Shown: positions 6,360 through 7,768 of the stretch, in pieces
How positions within the stretch are numbered: the first letter of the stretch is position 1
Layout of the letters: each line of letters begins with the position of its first letter
Assembly (NCBI GenBank): GCA_023271485.1
Contig: JALPXT010000063.1
Coordinates: 1 to 7,768 of the forward strand
Direction: 5' to 3'
Origin: Dehalococcoidia bacterium
Lineage (GTDB): Bacteria > Chloroflexota > Dehalococcoidia > SZUA-161 > SpSt-899
DNA length: 7,768 nucleotides
Position numbers and translations under genes: made by a program
The notes under the pieces: model-generated
The model's input: only the letters and a program-made list of their open reading frames with translations
What the model was told of the DNA's origin: nothing
The model's database searches: none

Positions 6360-6376
6360 GCAGGGAACGACCCTGC
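6360..6376. repeat. Small hairpin downstream of the transposase stop
   Basis: GCAGGG (6360-6365) and CCCTGC (6371-6376) form a perfect 6-bp stem with a 5-base loop, 58 bases past the transposase stop codon. It could slow or end transcription of the transposase gene. On the minus strand it is followed by GAGGGAAAAA and not by a T-run, so a classic intrinsic terminator is not supported. Confidence 0.35.
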
Positions 6377-6433
6377 AAGTTTATAATAATTTGTCTTTGA
6401 AAGTTTGTCAATATGTCCCCCTCAGATGTCCTG

Positions 6434-7626
6434 TTACAATTCCAGCCTGGTTCCGTTAAGACGGACTTCCTCCAGTAGCCTAGCAACTCTCTCGACGCCT
6501 TCGTCACTCCACCTCGCCCCTACCTCAGTCCGCCGGTTTATCTCCCTAAACTCCCTCTCTACGGCGCCGGTGGCTACCATCACCAGATCTGGGGCAATCC
6601 CCTGTTCCTTCAGCATGGTTACAGTAAAAAGGTCGTGTCCGGCGTTCCTGAGATAGGTAGCAGTGGAATGTAGTCTCCTTAGGTCAAGCTCAGCAATGAG
6701 GTGGTCCACGCCTGCTATTCCTTCAGCCGATGGTTTTCGAAGCTCTCGCCAGAGCCTCCCCTCCCAATATACCCATTCCCCATGGGCTCCATCATGATAG
6801 AGCGACCAGTAAAGGTCTCGTGGAGCATGGAAGAGGCAGCGCTGAGAGGGAAGATCGGGCTGGGTTCGGGCTATGACGCCTTTAAGCTCGGGCTCGCCGT
6901 CGGTGACCACTGAATCAGCTCTGGCTTCCTTTAGCTCGTCCTCACGCCACTTGACTTAAGCTGACCAGTTCCTTCTTCAGCCTTGCTCTCTTGCCTTTGA
7001 TTTCTCTCCCGATCACTTTAATGGCCAGATTCAACGATGATCCCCTTTTGGTCTTGCCTGTCTTTACCCCGGTGGAGTCGGCTACCAGCACCCCACGGCT
7101 TGAAGAAGCCTTCTTCTGCCTCCGCTCATACCTCTGATAAGCTCCCCGAAGCTCCCGCCATACCGTTATTGCTGCTGCTTTGACACCAGCCTCTCGCTTT
7201 GCTCTCCTTGAGGTCTCGTGGTAAGAGACGGTCAGTGCCGAGAGTACCAGGCTCTGTACCAGGTCCCTGGAATACCGCTTCCCCCTCTCCGAGAAAAAGC
7301 CGACGAAGGGAGAAAAAGTGCAACCACACCTTCTGCAGGTAACCTGAAGTAGAGCACTTTCCACTTTACCATACCGAGTGTAAAAGCATCTTTGCCTCTT
7401 CCCTCTGCGTTCAAAACCCGGGCTTTCAGCACATTGGGGACATAAGGATGATGCCCTTGGCATCCCTGTTCCTTTGCCAGGGCTTACCAAACCAGTGGAC
7501 AAACTCCTCCTCCTGGAACTCTACAACCTTTTCGCCTACCAGCCTGAGCAGCTCTACCTTCACTTCCTCCATAACCTCTCCATATGACGGGGGTTTAACT
7601 GCTATTCTTCTCTCCGGGGCAACCAT
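6434..7626 (-). pseudogene. Mutator-type DDE transposase, frameshifted twice
   Basis: Three consecutive reading frames together make a transposase of about 397 residues. The N-terminal part starts at the ATG at 7626, with GGAGG five bases upstream, and runs to about 7445. The middle part continues in a second frame to about 6960. It has a zinc ribbon (CPQC with CRRC, 35 residues apart) and the first catalytic aspartate in VLVADSTGVKTGK (codon 7079-7077). The C-terminal part lies in the third frame, KWREDELKEARADSVVTDGEP onwards, to 6434. It has the second aspartate in VTDGEP (6901-6899), the CLFH motif typical of the superfamily, and the likely catalytic glutamate in GAVEREFREINRR (near 6559). 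All catalytic residues survive, so decay is recent or the errors are sequencing artefacts. No slippery run is present at either break, which argues against programmed frameshifting. Confidence 0.82.
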
Positions 7627-7631
7627 ACATA

Positions 7632-7652
7632 CCTCCTCTGGTTTCTATTATA
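7632..7652 (-). promoter_or_regulatory. Transposase -10 box and ribosome binding site
   Basis: On the minus strand a perfect TATAAT lies at 7652-7647 and an AGAGGAGG ribosome site at 7639-7632, just before the ATG at 7626. Only about 13 bases separate the -10 box from the ribosome binding site, so the leader would be very short. No good -35 box occurs at 16-18 bases; a GTGACA inside the terminal repeat is about 22 bases away. The ribosome site is convincing and the promoter less so. Confidence 0.45.
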
Positions 7653-7664
7653 AAACCTCATCGC

Positions 7665-7699
7665 CCCGGGGAAATGTCACTCCAATGTTACACTACCAA
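7665..7699 (-). repeat. Right terminal inverted repeat of the Mutator-type IS
   Basis: Read on the minus strand from 7699 it begins TTGGTAGTGTAACATTGG and pairs with 6315-6349 at 31 of 35 positions. A CCCCGGGG palindrome follows at its inner edge. Outside it, 7700-7768 is a 69-bp flank in which I see no gene or signal. Confidence 0.9.
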
Positions 7700-7768
7700 C
7701 CATTTGCCAGCTCTCCAGAGCGCCAAAGGCAGACAAACCCAGCCAGTAAATAAGGAATCGCTGGAGCT

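Larger units (their letters stand above)
6315..7699 (-). mobile_element. Insertion sequence with Mutator-type transposase, probably defective
   Basis: The 1385-bp element is bounded by 35-bp inverted repeats (6315-6349 and 7665-7699) and carries one minus-strand transposase gene that is broken into three frames. The transposase has D, D and E motifs of the Mutator (IS256-like) superfamily and an N-terminal zinc ribbon, which suggests a less common branch such as ISH6- or ISLre2-related; I cannot assign the family by eye. No target duplication is visible: the left flank ends in a run of T and the right flank begins CCATTTG. The element may have lost its duplication by recombination or deletion at one side. 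Confidence 0.85.

Noticed and set aside
6217..6507. A 96-codon minus-strand ORF spanning the IS left end and the methyltransferase start
   Set aside because: It crosses the terminal inverted repeat and overlaps both the transposase end and the methyltransferase in other frames; its composition does not look like a protein and no domain is visible.
6315..7699. Programmed frameshifting of the transposase
   Set aside because: There is no A-rich or X XXY YYZ slippery run at either frame change, and two separate shifts are needed, so mutation or sequencing error is more likely.
75..7699. A composite transposon made of the two flanking IS elements
   Set aside because: The two IS elements belong to different families with unrelated ends and cannot act as a matched pair.
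1..7768. A novel defence or antiphage system
   Set aside because: No nuclease, toxin-antitoxin, reverse transcriptase, restriction or sensor domain was recognised; the window is explained by mobile elements plus methyltransferase and membrane protein genes.
7700..7768. A tRNA or other attachment site beyond the right IS end
   Set aside because: The 69 bases contain short AGCTC/CTGGAGCT repeats but no cloverleaf or anticodon arm that can be recognised.

Overview
The window looks like bacterial accessory DNA in which a stretch of moderately AT-rich resident genes has been hit by at least three transposable elements. The resident genes are two SAM-dependent methyltransferases, one of them dead, and a large multi-spanning membrane protein. 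This mix suggests a fragment of a cell-surface glycan or lipid-modification locus, but that is inference. The taxon cannot be fixed from sequence alone. The IS21-type and Mutator-type transposases and the style of the resident genes would fit a Chloroflexota-like or other anaerobic environmental genome, and I hold that loosely.

Layout. (1) About 75-2597, minus strand: an IS21-family element with a complete istA-istB pair in a 17-base overlap. The istA side carries three copies of a 22-bp terminal repeat, a good promoter (TTGACC-17-TATCAT), and a 9-bp perfect inverted repeat that overlaps the -10 box at one end and the istA start codon at the other. (2) 2598-3822, plus strand: remains of a class I methyltransferase gene. 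It is abutted at its 5' side by the IS21 end, split by a 321-bp MITE-like insertion (3075-3395) flanked by TTAAAA direct repeats, and broken by two further frame changes near the 3' end. (3) 3819-5564, minus strand: a 581-residue polytopic membrane protein whose stop codon overlaps the stop of the methyltransferase remnant, tail to tail. (4) 5724-6260, minus strand: a short, apparently intact methyltransferase upstream of the membrane protein on the same strand, with a possible 21-codon leader ORF between them. (5) 6315-7699: a second insertion sequence of 1385 bp with 35-bp terminal inverted repeats (31 of 35 identical). Its Mutator-type DDE transposase is read in three frames and is therefore probably dead. 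(6) 7700-7768: a short flank with no recognisable feature.

How it fits together. The methyltransferase at 5724-6260 and the membrane protein may form a small transcription unit reading leftwards. The IS at 6315-7699 sits 54 bp upstream of that unit and has probably separated it from whatever lay beyond. The IS21 element looks complete in its genes and could be active, or could act in trans. I did not find a defence system, a CRISPR array, a tRNA or an rRNA. The most distinctive observations are the MITE-like insertion with its precise in-frame footprint, and the arrangement at the istA start, which resembles the protection of transposase genes against read-through transcription known from other IS elements.
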